This document shows, piece by piece, positions 19,125 through 27,981 of a stretch of 64,000 nt of DNA. Under the pieces are notes generated by a model, which saw only the letters and a program-made list of their open reading frames with translations, had not been told where the DNA came from and ran no database searches. Source of the stretch: Aedoeadaptatus coli. GTDB lineage: Bacteria; Bacillota; Clostridia; Tissierellales; Peptoniphilaceae. The stretch is taken from the NCBI RefSeq assembly GCF_900343085.1, contig NZ_OPYI01000001.1:124001-188000 (forward strand), written 5' to 3'. Position 1 is the first letter of the stretch, and each line of letters starts with the position of its first letter. The translations under genes and the position numbers were made by a program.

Positions 19125-19736
19125 CTGAGAGACAAAGATGTTACAATAGAGAAAATATTAAAAAGTGCAAAAAGCGAGTTTACAGAGCATGGATTCGAAG
19201 AGGCTTCTATTCGCACTATTGCTAAAAATGCAGGAATTACGCCTGGTGCAATATATAAGCATTTTAAATCTAAAGAAGATATTTTTAAAGTACTTGTAAG
19301 TCCTATACTTAATCACTTATACAGAAGAAGTAAAGAATTGACAAATCAAGCGATTGAAGAAATTAAAGTAAATGGTTTACAAGCTTTTGGAGAAAAATCT
19401 GATGATAGTAATAGGGAATTATTGGAATTTATTTACCAAAACGATCCTATAGTTAATCTTCTGTTTAACTGTTCTCATGGTACGGAATTTGAATCAATTC
19501 GTCATGATTTAGTGAATCTTGAAGTGCAGGGCGCTAAGAAATTAATTGAGATTCTTAAAGAAAAAAAGATTGAAGTAAATGATTTGAATGATGATGAACT
19601 TCATGTTCTTTATACAATGGCATGTACGCCTTTATTTGAGGTAATCACACATAGGTATCCATATAATGAAGCCTTAAATTTTATCGATATGATGGAGGCA
19701 GCAATGAATTTTGGTTGGAGGATGATTATTAAATGA
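19125..19736 (+). CDS. TetR/AcrR-family regulator, apparent CTG start
   Basis: A 203-aa TetR-type regulator. Its helix-turn-helix (FTEHGFEEASIRTIAKNAGITPG, then AIYKHFKSKEDIF) lies at residues 14-50, so the true start must precede the TTG at 19338. In this frame a TGA lies three codons before CTG at 19125, and there is no ATG, GTG or TTG between that stop and the HTH. GGGAGGTG ends 7-8 bases before the CTG, an ideal distance, so CTG is the best start. The C-terminal part should bind a ligand. It lies between the NRPS genes and the transporter genes and probably controls one or both, perhaps sensing the metallophore or an exported compound. Confidence 0.72.
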   Translation: MRDKDVTIEKILKSAKSEFTEHGFEEASIRTIAKNAGITPGAIYKHFKSKEDIFKVLVSPILNHLYRRSKELTNQAIEEIKVNGLQAFGEKSDDSNRELLEFIYQNDPIVNLLFNCSHGTEFESIRHDLVNLEVQGAKKLIEILKEKKIEVNDLNDDELHVLYTMACTPLFEVITHRYPYNEALNFIDMMEAAMNFGWRMIIK

Positions 19737-19771
19737 AAACATAATATAAAATTAAAAAATAATAAATTTTG

Positions 19772-19796
19772 AAATCGGGTTAATCCCGATTTTCTG
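19772..19796 (+). terminator. Intrinsic terminator after the TetR gene
   Basis: An 8-bp stem AAATCGGG / CCCGATTT with a TTAAT loop followed by a short T run. It separates the regulator from the transporter operon. Confidence 0.6.
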
Positions 19797-19828
19797 CGTT
19801 TTATGGAAAGTAAACAATAATAAGAAAA

Positions 19829-19877
19829 ATTTACCAGTAAAGATTATTTTGAATCAATCATATTGCAACTGGTAAAT
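19829..19877. promoter_or_regulatory. 10-bp inverted repeat before the ECF transporter operon
   Basis: ATTTACCAGT (19829-19838) and ACTGGTAAAT (19868-19877) are a perfect inverted repeat 29 bases apart, ending 30 bases before the S-component start. It could be a pair of regulator half-sites or an RNA hairpin in the leader. No T run follows it, so it is not a simple terminator. Confidence 0.4.
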
Positions 19878-19907
19878 AAATATAAAAATTTAAATGGAGG
19901 TATTCAA

Positions 19908-20501
19908 ATGAATGAAAGAAAATTAAAAACAAAAGATTTAGTTAACATCGGTATTTTTTCGGTGATATACATGGCGTTATCAATGGCGGTAATGTTTATT
20001 CCTGTGTTTTCTCCGATACTTTGGTTATTATGGCCAGCAATGACAGGCATAATATGTAATTTTATTTACATGTTGTTGGTCTCTAAGGTGCCAAAACCAG
20101 GAACGGCTTTACTTTTGATAGCAATTACAGGGATTATATATTTTGCTATAGGAGAATGCACTTTTACAATTGTCATAACTTGCGTTATTGCAGGGATTTT
20201 AGCAGAAATTACTAGAAAAATTTTGGGATATAAAAGTCAAAAAAGCGTAATAGTATCTTCAGGATTAATTTGCATTGGGTTGATTGGCTCACCATTGCCT
20301 ATGTGGTTGTTCCAAGAATCTTATATGAAATCTATTATTAAAATGGGAATGAGTCCAGAATATGTAAATAAATTACAAACTTTAATTTCAATTCCAACAC
20401 TTATCGGTATGATCATTACTGCATTTATTGGAGGAGTCATTGGTGCATATATAGGTAAAGCAATGTTCAAAAAACGTTTTGAGAAAGCTGGAATTATGTA
20501 A
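19908..20501 (+). CDS. MptD/Trep_Strep-type ECF transporter S component
   Basis: A 197-aa integral membrane protein with five to six hydrophobic segments. Its N-terminus KLKTKDLVNIGIFSVIY is typical of the MptD (Trep_Strep) family of putative ECF substrate-binding components. I choose the ATG at 19908, preceded by GGAGG, over the in-frame TTG at 19863. The T gene starts on the base after its stop, so the two are translated together. S components decide the cargo. The family's substrate is not settled; with a metallophore cluster beside it, uptake of a metal-chelate or a biosynthetic precursor is the natural guess. Confidence 0.75.
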   Translation: MNERKLKTKDLVNIGIFSVIYMALSMAVMFIPVFSPILWLLWPAMTGIICNFIYMLLVSKVPKPGTALLLIAITGIIYFAIGECTFTIVITCVIAGILAEITRKILGYKSQKSVIVSSGLICIGLIGSPLPMWLFQESYMKSIIKMGMSPEYVNKLQTLISIPTLIGMIITAFIGGVIGAYIGKAMFKKRFEKAGIM

Positions 20502-21188
20502 ATGGAGGGTATTGTAAGAGGCATTATAAAGCTAAATCCACTAACTGAAATCATTTTTTTGATTTCAGTTAGTATTATTAGCTTTGCAAATAATAGCTTA
20601 AAATTAGATGTTTTTATTCTTTTAATGGTTGCTATTATAGCGTTATTTATGGGACTTGTTAAAATATCTTTAAAGGCATTATCTATGTTTGTATTATTAC
20701 AGGGATTGAAATATTTTGTTTTGCCGATTCTACCAGATGTCATATCAGCACATTTTGGATTATTGGTGATTCATGCTCCTAAGTTAATACCGATTTTTTT
20801 AGTTGGTCAAATTCTTGTAAAAACTAATCCTATACGAAATATTATGTATGCCTTAAAAATGATGCATTTTCCAAAAAGCCTAATTATTTCCCTAGCAATA
20901 GGCATCAGATATTTTCCATCTTTAAGAGAAGAAAAAATATTAATCTCAGATGCAATAAAAATAAGAGGCGTGACTGGATTTAAAAAGATACAATTAGGAC
21001 TAATATCTTTAATAGTTACAGCTTCTAATACCGCAGATGAATTAGCTCAAGCTATTACAGTAAGAGGGATAGAAAATCCTGCAAGAAAGACTTTTATGGA
21101 TAATGCAGGATTTAACATTTGGGATCTAATAATTATTCTATTATGTATTCTGATGTTCTTTAATGTAAAGTTCAAGTTATTTTTATAA
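20502..21188 (+). CDS. ECF transporter T component (EcfT/CbiQ family)
   Basis: A 228-aa membrane protein. It carries the coupling-helix motif of the EcfT/CbiQ family, seen as two Ala-Arg/Arg-Gly type segments: AIKIRGVTGFKKI near residue 148 and AITVRGIENPAR near 185. It links the ATPase to the S component. Its ATG directly follows the TAA of the S gene, and the ATPase gene starts 12 bp downstream, completing an S-T-A unit. Confidence 0.8.
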   Translation: MEGIVRGIIKLNPLTEIIFLISVSIISFANNSLKLDVFILLMVAIIALFMGLVKISLKALSMFVLLQGLKYFVLPILPDVISAHFGLLVIHAPKLIPIFLVGQILVKTNPIRNIMYALKMMHFPKSLIISLAIGIRYFPSLREEKILISDAIKIRGVTGFKKIQLGLISLIVTASNTADELAQAITVRGIENPARKTFMDNAGFNIWDLIIILLCILMFFNVKFKLFL

Positions 21189-21200
21189 GAGGTACGAAAC

Positions 21201-22616
21201 ATGATTAATATAAATGAAGCTTCATATTCCTATAAGAGAAGCTTAGAAGATCAGTTAAAGAAAATTTCAATAAAGATTAATCAAGGAGAAGTTATCTTAT
21301 TATGCGGAAAATCTGGTTCTGGGAAAACAACTATAACAAAATTAATCAATGGATTGATTCCTCATTTTTTAGAGGGAAATTTATTAGGAAATATTTTTAT
21401 AAATGGGATAAACACAAAACAAATGAAGATATATGAAATTTCTGAAAAAGTGGGAACAATTTTTCAAAACCCCAAAACACAGTTTTTTAATTTAGATTCA
21501 GATAGTGAACTAACATTTGGATTAGAAAATTTAGGTGAAAACTCTGATAAAATAAAAAGACAAGTTTTTAAAGTGGTACGTGATTTGGGAATTGAAAGAT
21601 TAAAAAACAGAAATGTTTTTATGATGTCAGGTGGAGAAAAGCAATTACTTGCTATTGCATCTATTTATGCTACCAATCCAGATGTATATGTGTTTGATGA
21701 ACCTTCTGCAAATATTGATGAGTATGGCATTGAAAGAATAAGAGAGATGCTTATAAATCTTAAAACTCAGGGCAAGACAATTATTATTTCTGAACATAGA
21801 CTCTATTATTTAATGGATTTAATTGATAGAGCTATTTATTTACAAGACGGAAAAATAAAATATGTTTTTTCAAATGTGGAATTTTCTTCAATTAGTGATG
21901 ACTCACGAAAGAAACTAGGACTTAGAACTTTTGTAAGAAAGAAAAATGATGATTTTGCAAATCCTGTCACATTTTGTGAATCTGATGACTTTGTAGTTTC
22001 AAATTTAGAATATGAAAATAAGAAACAAAAAATTTTAGATAAGATAAATATTTCCGGAAACAAGGGAGATATTATTGCAATAACAGGTAAAAATGGTCAA
22101 GGAAAAACAACATTAATGAGAATTTTGTGTGGACTGTTGAAAGAAAACGAAGGAAAAATAAGCTATAAAGGAAGTCCCATAAAATATAAAAAACGAAGAA
22201 AACTTTGTTATATGGTTATGCAAGATGTAATTCATCAGTTTTTTTCGGAATCTGTAAGAGATGAATTTAGTTTATTTGATTCTAAAATAGATGAAAAGCA
22301 AATAGATAATATTCTAGAAAAATTAGATCTTAAAAAATTAGATAATCGTCATCCTATGTGCTTATCAGGAGGTCAAATGCAGAGACTTTCTGTAGCATTG
22401 GGGATGTTAATGAATAGAGAAATTATTATTTTGGACGAACCAACGAGTGGACTTGATTATACAAATATGCTCGAAATAAGCAAAGTCATTAAAGAATTTT
22501 CAAATAATAAAATTATATTTATTGTTACGCATGATAATGAATTGATTGATAGTACATGTAATAAATTATTGGAAATTTGCGATGGCAGAATAAAAAGATT
22601 TTATGAAAGAAGGTAA
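21201..22616 (+). CDS. ECF transporter ATPase with two nucleotide-binding domains
   Basis: A 471-aa protein with two fused ABC domains. The first has P-loop CGKSGSGKTT, signature MSGGEKQL and Walker B VYVFDEPSANID. The second has TGKNGQGKTTLMRI, LSGGQMQRLS and IILDEPTSGLDYTNM. It should power the ECF transporter encoded just upstream. Two other fragments of a second-domain type ATPase lie at 26064-26333 and 35108-35590, so the region has carried more than one such gene. It is followed after 3 bp by the ABC half-transporter pair. Confidence 0.82.
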   Translation: MININEASYSYKRSLEDQLKKISIKINQGEVILLCGKSGSGKTTITKLINGLIPHFLEGNLLGNIFINGINTKQMKIYEISEKVGTIFQNPKTQFFNLDSDSELTFGLENLGENSDKIKRQVFKVVRDLGIERLKNRNVFMMSGGEKQLLAIASIYATNPDVYVFDEPSANIDEYGIERIREMLINLKTQGKTIIISEHRLYYLMDLIDRAIYLQDGKIKYVFSNVEFSSISDDSRKKLGLRTFVRKKNDDFANPVTFCESDDFVVSNLEYENKKQKILDKINISGNKGDIIAITGKNGQGKTTLMRILCGLLKENEGKISYKGSPIKYKKRRKLCYMVMQDVIHQFFSESVRDEFSLFDSKIDEKQIDNILEKLDLKKLDNRHPMCLSGGQMQRLSVALGMLMNREIIILDEPTSGLDYTNMLEISKVIKEFSNNKIIFIVTHDNELIDSTCNKLLEICDGRIKRFYERR

Positions 22617-22619
22617 AAG

Positions 22620-24332
22620 ATGGATATCTTAAAGGGACATAAAAGCAAGATTTTCGCAGCTGTATTCATTGCGATAATAGGAGTAGGATTTGGTGTAATA
22701 CCTTATTTTTCTGTAGCAGCCATTATTAATAACTTGGTTGCAAAAAATACAAATTTAAATAATTATTATCCATATATTTTTGCTGTATTTCTGGGATTTT
22801 TGGCAAGTATATTATTTCATGAAATATCTACTATTATTTCTCATAATCTTGCCTACAGGATTATTGAAGATAAAAGAAAGTTATTAGCTGACAAATTAAG
22901 TAAAATTTCTATGGGAGAAGTTGAAAGAAAGAGCAGCGGACAGTGGTCTCAATTTATGGTGGAAACACTTGATAAAATGGAAAAACCGATTGCTCATGTG
23001 ATTCCAGAAGTTATTGCTAATATATTCATTCCTATAGTATTGATCATAACAATTTTTATAATGGACTGGAGAATAGGAATTGCAAATTTACTTACAATTC
23101 CATTGGGATTATTGTTCTCAATGTTAATGATGCGAGGTTATGAAGAAAAATCTAAAAGATACCAAGAAGCAGCTAAAGCTATGAATACGACAATGGTTGA
23201 ATATGTAAATGGTATTAAAGTTATAAAAGCATTTAATAAATCAGCATCATCATTTGGGAAATTTAGAAAGACTGTTGAAGAGAATAAGAACGCAATGCTT
23301 GATTGGTATTTGAGTGTTTGTTTTTCAATGACAGCAACTATGGAAACTATCCCGTCAACTATGGTATTCGTTTTACCAGCTTCCTTGTATTTCTTTATGA
23401 AGGGTAGTGTTGAAGTAGGGACTCTTATCACGTGTATATTGCTATCATATGCTTCATATAAACCATTAATAAAAGCTATGAGTCATATGGAAACAATAGC
23501 AAATATAAAAGTTGTATTTGAAGAAATAAAAAAAATAATGGAAATTCCTAACTTAAAAAGAGGAGAAGAAGTAAGAGATATAAAATCTTATGATGTAGAG
23601 TTTAAAGATGTTACATTTGCATATGAAGAGTCAAAGAATGTATTAAATAATATTTCGTTTAAAGCAAATGAAAATGAGTTAACTGCAATCGTTGGAAATT
23701 CAGGTAGTGGAAAGTCTACTATTACAAAACTAATCGCAGGATTTTGGAATGTTTCTAATGGAGAAATTTTAATTGGAAAAACAAATTTGAACGAATTGCC
23801 TTTAAAACAGAATATGGAGCTTGTTAGCTATGTGTCGCAAGAAAACTTTCTTTTTAATAAAACAATATTAGAAAATTTAAAGATGGCGAAGGAAGATGCG
23901 AGTATGGATGAAATTAAAGAGGCTTGTGAAAAAGCGAGTTGCTATAATTTTATAAAGAGCCTACCAAATGGATATGAAACTATTGTAGGAAAGGGAGGAG
24001 CAAATCTTTCTGGAGGAGAAAAGCAAAGAATTGCAATAGCTAGGTGTTTTTTAAAGAATAGTCCTATTGTACTACTTGATGAAGCAACAGCATATTCTGA
24101 TCCTGACAATGAATCAGTTATTCAACAGTCTATTGATAAGTTAATTAAAGATAAAACAGTGATTATGGTAGCTCACAGGTTATCTACAATTGTAAATGCA
24201 AATAAAATAATTGTGGTGGATAATGGAGAAGTAATTGAAGAAGGCACTCATAAACAATTACTAGAGTTAAATGGGAGATACAAAAAAATGTGGGATGTAT
24301 ATACAGAATCTAAAGAAATCGAGGTGATATAA
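22620..24332 (+). CDS. ABC half-transporter 1 (TMD-NBD), YbtP/IrtA-like
   Basis: A 570-aa protein with about six transmembrane helices (1-300) fused to an ATPase domain: VGNSGSGKST, LSGGEKQR, LLDEATAYSDPDNE and an H-loop in MVAHRLSTI. Its partner is encoded 1 bp downstream, so they most likely form a heterodimer. In yersiniabactin loci the equivalent pair, YbtP and YbtQ, has the exporter fold yet imports the iron-siderophore. By context I favour the same job here, but export cannot be excluded by sequence. Confidence 0.8.
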   Translation: MDILKGHKSKIFAAVFIAIIGVGFGVIPYFSVAAIINNLVAKNTNLNNYYPYIFAVFLGFLASILFHEISTIISHNLAYRIIEDKRKLLADKLSKISMGEVERKSSGQWSQFMVETLDKMEKPIAHVIPEVIANIFIPIVLIITIFIMDWRIGIANLLTIPLGLLFSMLMMRGYEEKSKRYQEAAKAMNTTMVEYVNGIKVIKAFNKSASSFGKFRKTVEENKNAMLDWYLSVCFSMTATMETIPSTMVFVLPASLYFFMKGSVEVGTLITCILLSYASYKPLIKAMSHMETIANIKVVFEEIKKIMEIPNLKRGEEVRDIKSYDVEFKDVTFAYEESKNVLNNISFKANENELTAIVGNSGSGKSTITKLIAGFWNVSNGEILIGKTNLNELPLKQNMELVSYVSQENFLFNKTILENLKMAKEDASMDEIKEACEKASCYNFIKSLPNGYETIVGKGGANLSGGEKQRIAIARCFLKNSPIVLLDEATAYSDPDNESVIQQSIDKLIKDKTVIMVAHRLSTIVNANKIIVVDNGEVIEEGTHKQLLELNGRYKKMWDVYTESKEIEVI

Positions 24333-24333
24333 A

Positions 24334-26076
24334 GTGAGAGAATTGATAAAAACTTTATATGAGGTGTCATGGTCATATTCAAATAAAATAACAAAAATGC
24401 TTATTTTTGATGTATTTAAGGGAGTATTTGAAGGAGTTTCTTTAGGTGCAATTCTATTATGTTTGACCAAAATTTGTGAAAATATATTCACGAACCAAAG
24501 CATTTTAATGAAAGATGTGTATATTGTTTTTATTATTGCAGCTATAAGTGTGGTGGGAAAAATTATATTTGGATATCTGGCTGATAAAAACAAATATATT
24601 GCTTCGTACAATTTAGGAGCAGAAAATAGATTATATATTGGTGATCGTTTAAAAAATGTAAACATGGGATATTTCAGCACAAATTCTTTAGGGAATATAG
24701 CAGGAGCATTGTCAACTGTTATAGGTGAACTTGAAACAATAGGAGTTTTTATTATTGAGCAAATGCTTGTAGGTACAATACAGACACTAATTATGGTTAT
24801 TTTCATACTACCTTATGATTTTGCAACAGCTATAATTATATTGTTGACTTTGATTGTTGGAACCTTAGTAAACTTATTCACACAAAAAAGCACAGATCAA
24901 CTAACAGAGAGATTGTTAGGACTTAAATTGGATTTAAGTGAAAAAATGCTTGAGTATGTAAATGGGATAGGAATAACTAAAGCATTTGGAAAAGATAAAA
25001 ATACAGTTAAGGAACTAAACGAAAGTATTACAAAAAGTCGCAAAGGTTTCCTTGCTGTAGAAAAAATTTTAGTTCCAACACAGTTTTTATTCTTGTTAGT
25101 ATTTAAACTTGGTATTTGTGTGATAATTTTTAGTTCTATAATAAGATATTTATCAGGGGATATTGAAGTTACTAAAGCTATTATATTAATTGTTATGAGT
25201 TTTGTTGTTTTTTCTGGATTTGAATTAGCAGGAAGTATGCAGAGTATTAAGGGTGTTGCTGTACGAAATCTTAATACTGTTATAAATTTAAGAAATTTGC
25301 CTGTAATTGAAGAAGGTGAAATGACAGAAGTAGATAAAGCAGAAATATCAATGAACAATATTTCATTTTCTTATGGAAAAGAAAATCTTTTCAATAATCT
25401 AAGTATGCTTGTTCCAGATGGGAAAACTACTGCTCTTGTTGGATTTTCAGGAAGTGGTAAAACAACACTTTGCAATTTAATGGCGAGGTTTTGGGATGTA
25501 AATTCTGGCGAAGTAAAAGTTGGAAATCTAAATATTAAACAGTACAAGTATGATGAATTGCTTTCAAATTTTAGCTTTGTTTTTCAAGACGTGTATCTTT
25601 TTGATGATACCATAAAAAACAATATTAAGTTTGGTAATCCAAATGCAACAGATGAAGAAATGATAGATATTGCCAAAAAAGCTCAGTGCCATGATTTTAT
25701 TATGAAATTGCCACAAGCTTATGAAACTGTTTTGCAAGAAGGGGGTTCAAATCTATCGGGTGGTGAGCGTCAACGAATTTCTATTGCAAGAGCCATGTTA
25801 AAACCGAGTAGGTTTGTAGTTCTTGATGAGGCAACTTCGAGCGTAGATCCAGAAAATGAAAAACAATTATTGATTGCTTTGAAAAACTTATTAAAAGGCA
25901 AAACTGTTATTGTAATTGCACACAAGCTTTCTACTGTAAAAAATGCTGATCAGATAGTTGTTTTAAAAGATGGTGTTATAAAACAAGTAGGAACACATAG
26001 TGAACTTGCATCTAAACATGGAATATATAAGGATTTTATTGAAATCAGAAAACAATCTGAAAAGTGGAAGATTTAA
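24334..26076 (+). CDS. ABC half-transporter 2 (TMD-NBD), YbtQ/IrtB-like
   Basis: A 580-aa partner of the preceding half-transporter, with a GTG start and GAGGTGAT upstream. It has six transmembrane helices and an ATPase domain: VGFSGSGKTT, LSGGERQR, VLDEATSSVDPENE and an H-loop in VIAHKLSTV. Two half-transporters in tandem right after an ECF unit repeats, as I recall, the arrangement of the equibactin locus of Streptococcus equi ICESe2. Its 3' end overlaps the remnant ATPase frame by 13 bp. Confidence 0.8.
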   Translation: MRELIKTLYEVSWSYSNKITKMLIFDVFKGVFEGVSLGAILLCLTKICENIFTNQSILMKDVYIVFIIAAISVVGKIIFGYLADKNKYIASYNLGAENRLYIGDRLKNVNMGYFSTNSLGNIAGALSTVIGELETIGVFIIEQMLVGTIQTLIMVIFILPYDFATAIIILLTLIVGTLVNLFTQKSTDQLTERLLGLKLDLSEKMLEYVNGIGITKAFGKDKNTVKELNESITKSRKGFLAVEKILVPTQFLFLLVFKLGICVIIFSSIIRYLSGDIEVTKAIILIVMSFVVFSGFELAGSMQSIKGVAVRNLNTVINLRNLPVIEEGEMTEVDKAEISMNNISFSYGKENLFNNLSMLVPDGKTTALVGFSGSGKTTLCNLMARFWDVNSGEVKVGNLNIKQYKYDELLSNFSFVFQDVYLFDDTIKNNIKFGNPNATDEEMIDIAKKAQCHDFIMKLPQAYETVLQEGGSNLSGGERQRISIARAMLKPSRFVVLDEATSSVDPENEKQLLIALKNLLKGKTVIVIAHKLSTVKNADQIVVLKDGVIKQVGTHSELASKHGIYKDFIEIRKQSEKWKI

Positions 26077-26333
26077 ATTTGAGTAATAGATCAATCTTAA
26101 TTTTTGACGAGCCTACAAGTGGTTTGGATTTTAGGAATATGAAAGAATTTTCTAATGAAATGATGAGGCTTAAAGAGGACGGAGAAACTATTTTTATTAT
26201 TACACATAACCCGGAATTAGTAGAATGCTGTTGTGATTATTTTATGTTTATGGAGAATGGAAAAGTCAAATGGCATGGTATTAAAGATAAAAAGGATATG
26301 GAAAAAATCAGGGAATTCTTCGATCAAACTTAA
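26064..26333 (+). pseudogene. 3' fragment of an ECF-type ATPase gene
   Basis: An 89-codon frame starting at a GTG inside the preceding gene. It encodes only the last third of an ABC ATPase: SILIFDEPTSGLD (Walker B and D-loop), an H-loop in FIITHNPELVE, and a C-terminal tail. P-loop and signature motif are missing, so it cannot be a working ATPase. It resembles the end of the second domain of the ECF ATPase at 21201-22616 without being identical, so it is a separate decayed gene. Confidence 0.75.
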
Positions 26334-26374
26334 AATTTGCTTAAAAAATATGGATGAAAAAAGGAGGTAATTTT

Positions 26375-27739
26375 ATGAAACAAGATATGAAAGAACAATT
26401 ATTAACAAAAAAACCCATAGATTTACTTTTTCAATTATCTATCCCTGCTGTAATAGGAATGATAGTAATAGGTCTTTATCCACTAATGGATGGAATTTTT
26501 GCAGGAAATATTATAGGACAAACGGCAATGACAGCTTGTGGTGTAGCTATGCCACTTACCTTTTTCAATAGTGGAGTATCTACACTCATAGGTGTAGGTT
26601 CAGCATCAGTTTTATCAAGAGCTATAGGAAAGGGTGACCAAAAAACAGTTGATAAAATTATGGGGAATTTAATCTTTTGGGTTATTCTATTCTCATCAAT
26701 TATTACAATAGGCGGAATTTTACTTGCACCACATTTTTTAGATATGGTTGGAGCAAGTGGAGAAATTAAAGAATATGGTATCAGATATTTACGAGTAATT
26801 TTCATTGGTTCTCTATTTGTAAACTTTACTCAATCAGCAAACATGGTTATGCGTGGAGAAGGATTAATGAAAAAAGCAATGCTCATTATGGGGCTAGGGG
26901 CTTTTTTAAACATAATTCTTGATCCAATTCTAATGAAATTAATGGGAAAATACGCAATAGAAGGGGCTGCACTTGCAACTATTACAGCACAATTTGTTCA
27001 AGCGATAATAACACTCCATTACTTCAAATATAAAAGTAAAGCAGTAAAAATAAATAAAATCAAACCTGATCAGGAAATAAAAAAAGAAATGTTTGGCGTA
27101 GGGTCATCTGCTATGATGATGCAAATTTTATTTATGATTCAACAAACAATGCTATATAAAATGTCATTTAAATATGGCGGAGATACAAATGCTATCTTGA
27201 TGGCAGCAACACTTAGAATATATGCCTTTTCATTCATTCCACTTTGGGGAATGAGTCAAGGTTTACAACCTGTAGTTGGTACAAATTTTGGAGCGAAAAA
27301 ATACGACAGAGTAAAAGAAGCTATGAAAGTATTTTCTATCGGAGGATTAGTTCTTGCATCAATATTTTGGATACCAGCATTAGCATTTTCAAAGAATATT
27401 CTTTCTTTATTTGGAGTAGAAGAAAGTATTATAACTCAGGGAATAGGGAACTTTAGACTATTTTATTCTATCTTTATCCTATATGGAGTAATGGTAATGA
27501 CTATAACATTCTTCCAATCAATAGGAAACGCTAAAAAAGCTGGCATAATAGTCATGCTAAGGCAGTTATTTTTATTCATACCTGCCATGATTATTTTACC
27601 AATGATATTTGGAGTTAAAGCAGTATGGTTTGCAGAACCCCTTGTAGATTTAATTATGATAATAGTTGGTGTAGTAATGATGTTTGGGGAATTAAATAGG
27701 ATGGATAAAATTAGTTTGAAAAATTCAAGTAATGAATAA
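26375..27739 (+). CDS. MATE-family efflux pump
   Basis: A 454-aa membrane protein with about twelve transmembrane helices and two homologous halves, typical of MATE transporters. The N-terminal segment PIDLLFQLSIPAVIGMIVIGLYPLMDGIFAG is characteristic. I choose the ATG at 26375, which has AAGGAGG 8 bases upstream, over an in-frame start at 26354. MATE pumps exchange organic cations for sodium or protons. Next to a metallophore cluster it may export the finished compound; it could also be an ordinary drug pump picked up by the element. Confidence 0.82.
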   Translation: MKQDMKEQLLTKKPIDLLFQLSIPAVIGMIVIGLYPLMDGIFAGNIIGQTAMTACGVAMPLTFFNSGVSTLIGVGSASVLSRAIGKGDQKTVDKIMGNLIFWVILFSSIITIGGILLAPHFLDMVGASGEIKEYGIRYLRVIFIGSLFVNFTQSANMVMRGEGLMKKAMLIMGLGAFLNIILDPILMKLMGKYAIEGAALATITAQFVQAIITLHYFKYKSKAVKINKIKPDQEIKKEMFGVGSSAMMMQILFMIQQTMLYKMSFKYGGDTNAILMAATLRIYAFSFIPLWGMSQGLQPVVGTNFGAKKYDRVKEAMKVFSIGGLVLASIFWIPALAFSKNILSLFGVEESIITQGIGNFRLFYSIFILYGVMVMTITFFQSIGNAKKAGIIVMLRQLFLFIPAMIILPMIFGVKAVWFAEPLVDLIMIIVGVVMMFGELNRMDKISLKNSSNE

Positions 27740-27772
27740 TAAGTGGGTTTATTTAAAAGAATGGAGGGAAAT

Positions 27773-27841
27773 ATGCAAATAAATATAATTAAAGTACATT
27801 TACCTTTTTTCTTTGGTTTACGCTATTTACAAGTTAGATAA
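27773..27841 (+). CDS. 22-aa leader-peptide-like ORF
   Basis: ATGGAGGGAAAT precedes a 22-codon ORF, MQINIIKVHLPFFFGLRYLQV plus Arg. It is followed by 50 bases of AT-rich DNA and then an intrinsic terminator. Short ORF, then terminator, is the layout of ribosome-stalling attenuators that control antibiotic-resistance genes in Gram-positive elements. No resistance gene follows; the sigma-70-like gene is next. I do not recognise this exact peptide. Confidence 0.45.
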   Translation: MQINIIKVHLPFFFGLRYLQVR

Positions 27842-27894
27842 CTCAGTTAAAAAATTAAATACAATTACTATTAGAAAGAGTTTTTTTCATTCTA

Positions 27895-27935
27895 GAGGAC
27901 TAACCATGCCCAAGAGCAGGAGTCCTCCTTTTTTT
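27895..27935 (+). terminator. Intrinsic terminator after the leader ORF
   Basis: GAGGACT (27895-27901) pairs with AGTCCTC (27921-27927), then seven T residues. It lies between the leader peptide and the sigma-70-like gene and may act as an attenuator. Confidence 0.7.
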
Positions 27936-27981
27936 GTCTGAAAACATAAAGACAAAAAAGAAAAGAATGGAGGAAACATAA

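Noticed and set aside
19338-19340. TTG at 19338 as the start of the TetR gene
   Set aside because: It would cut off the helix-turn-helix, which is encoded in the same frame upstream with a good RBS.
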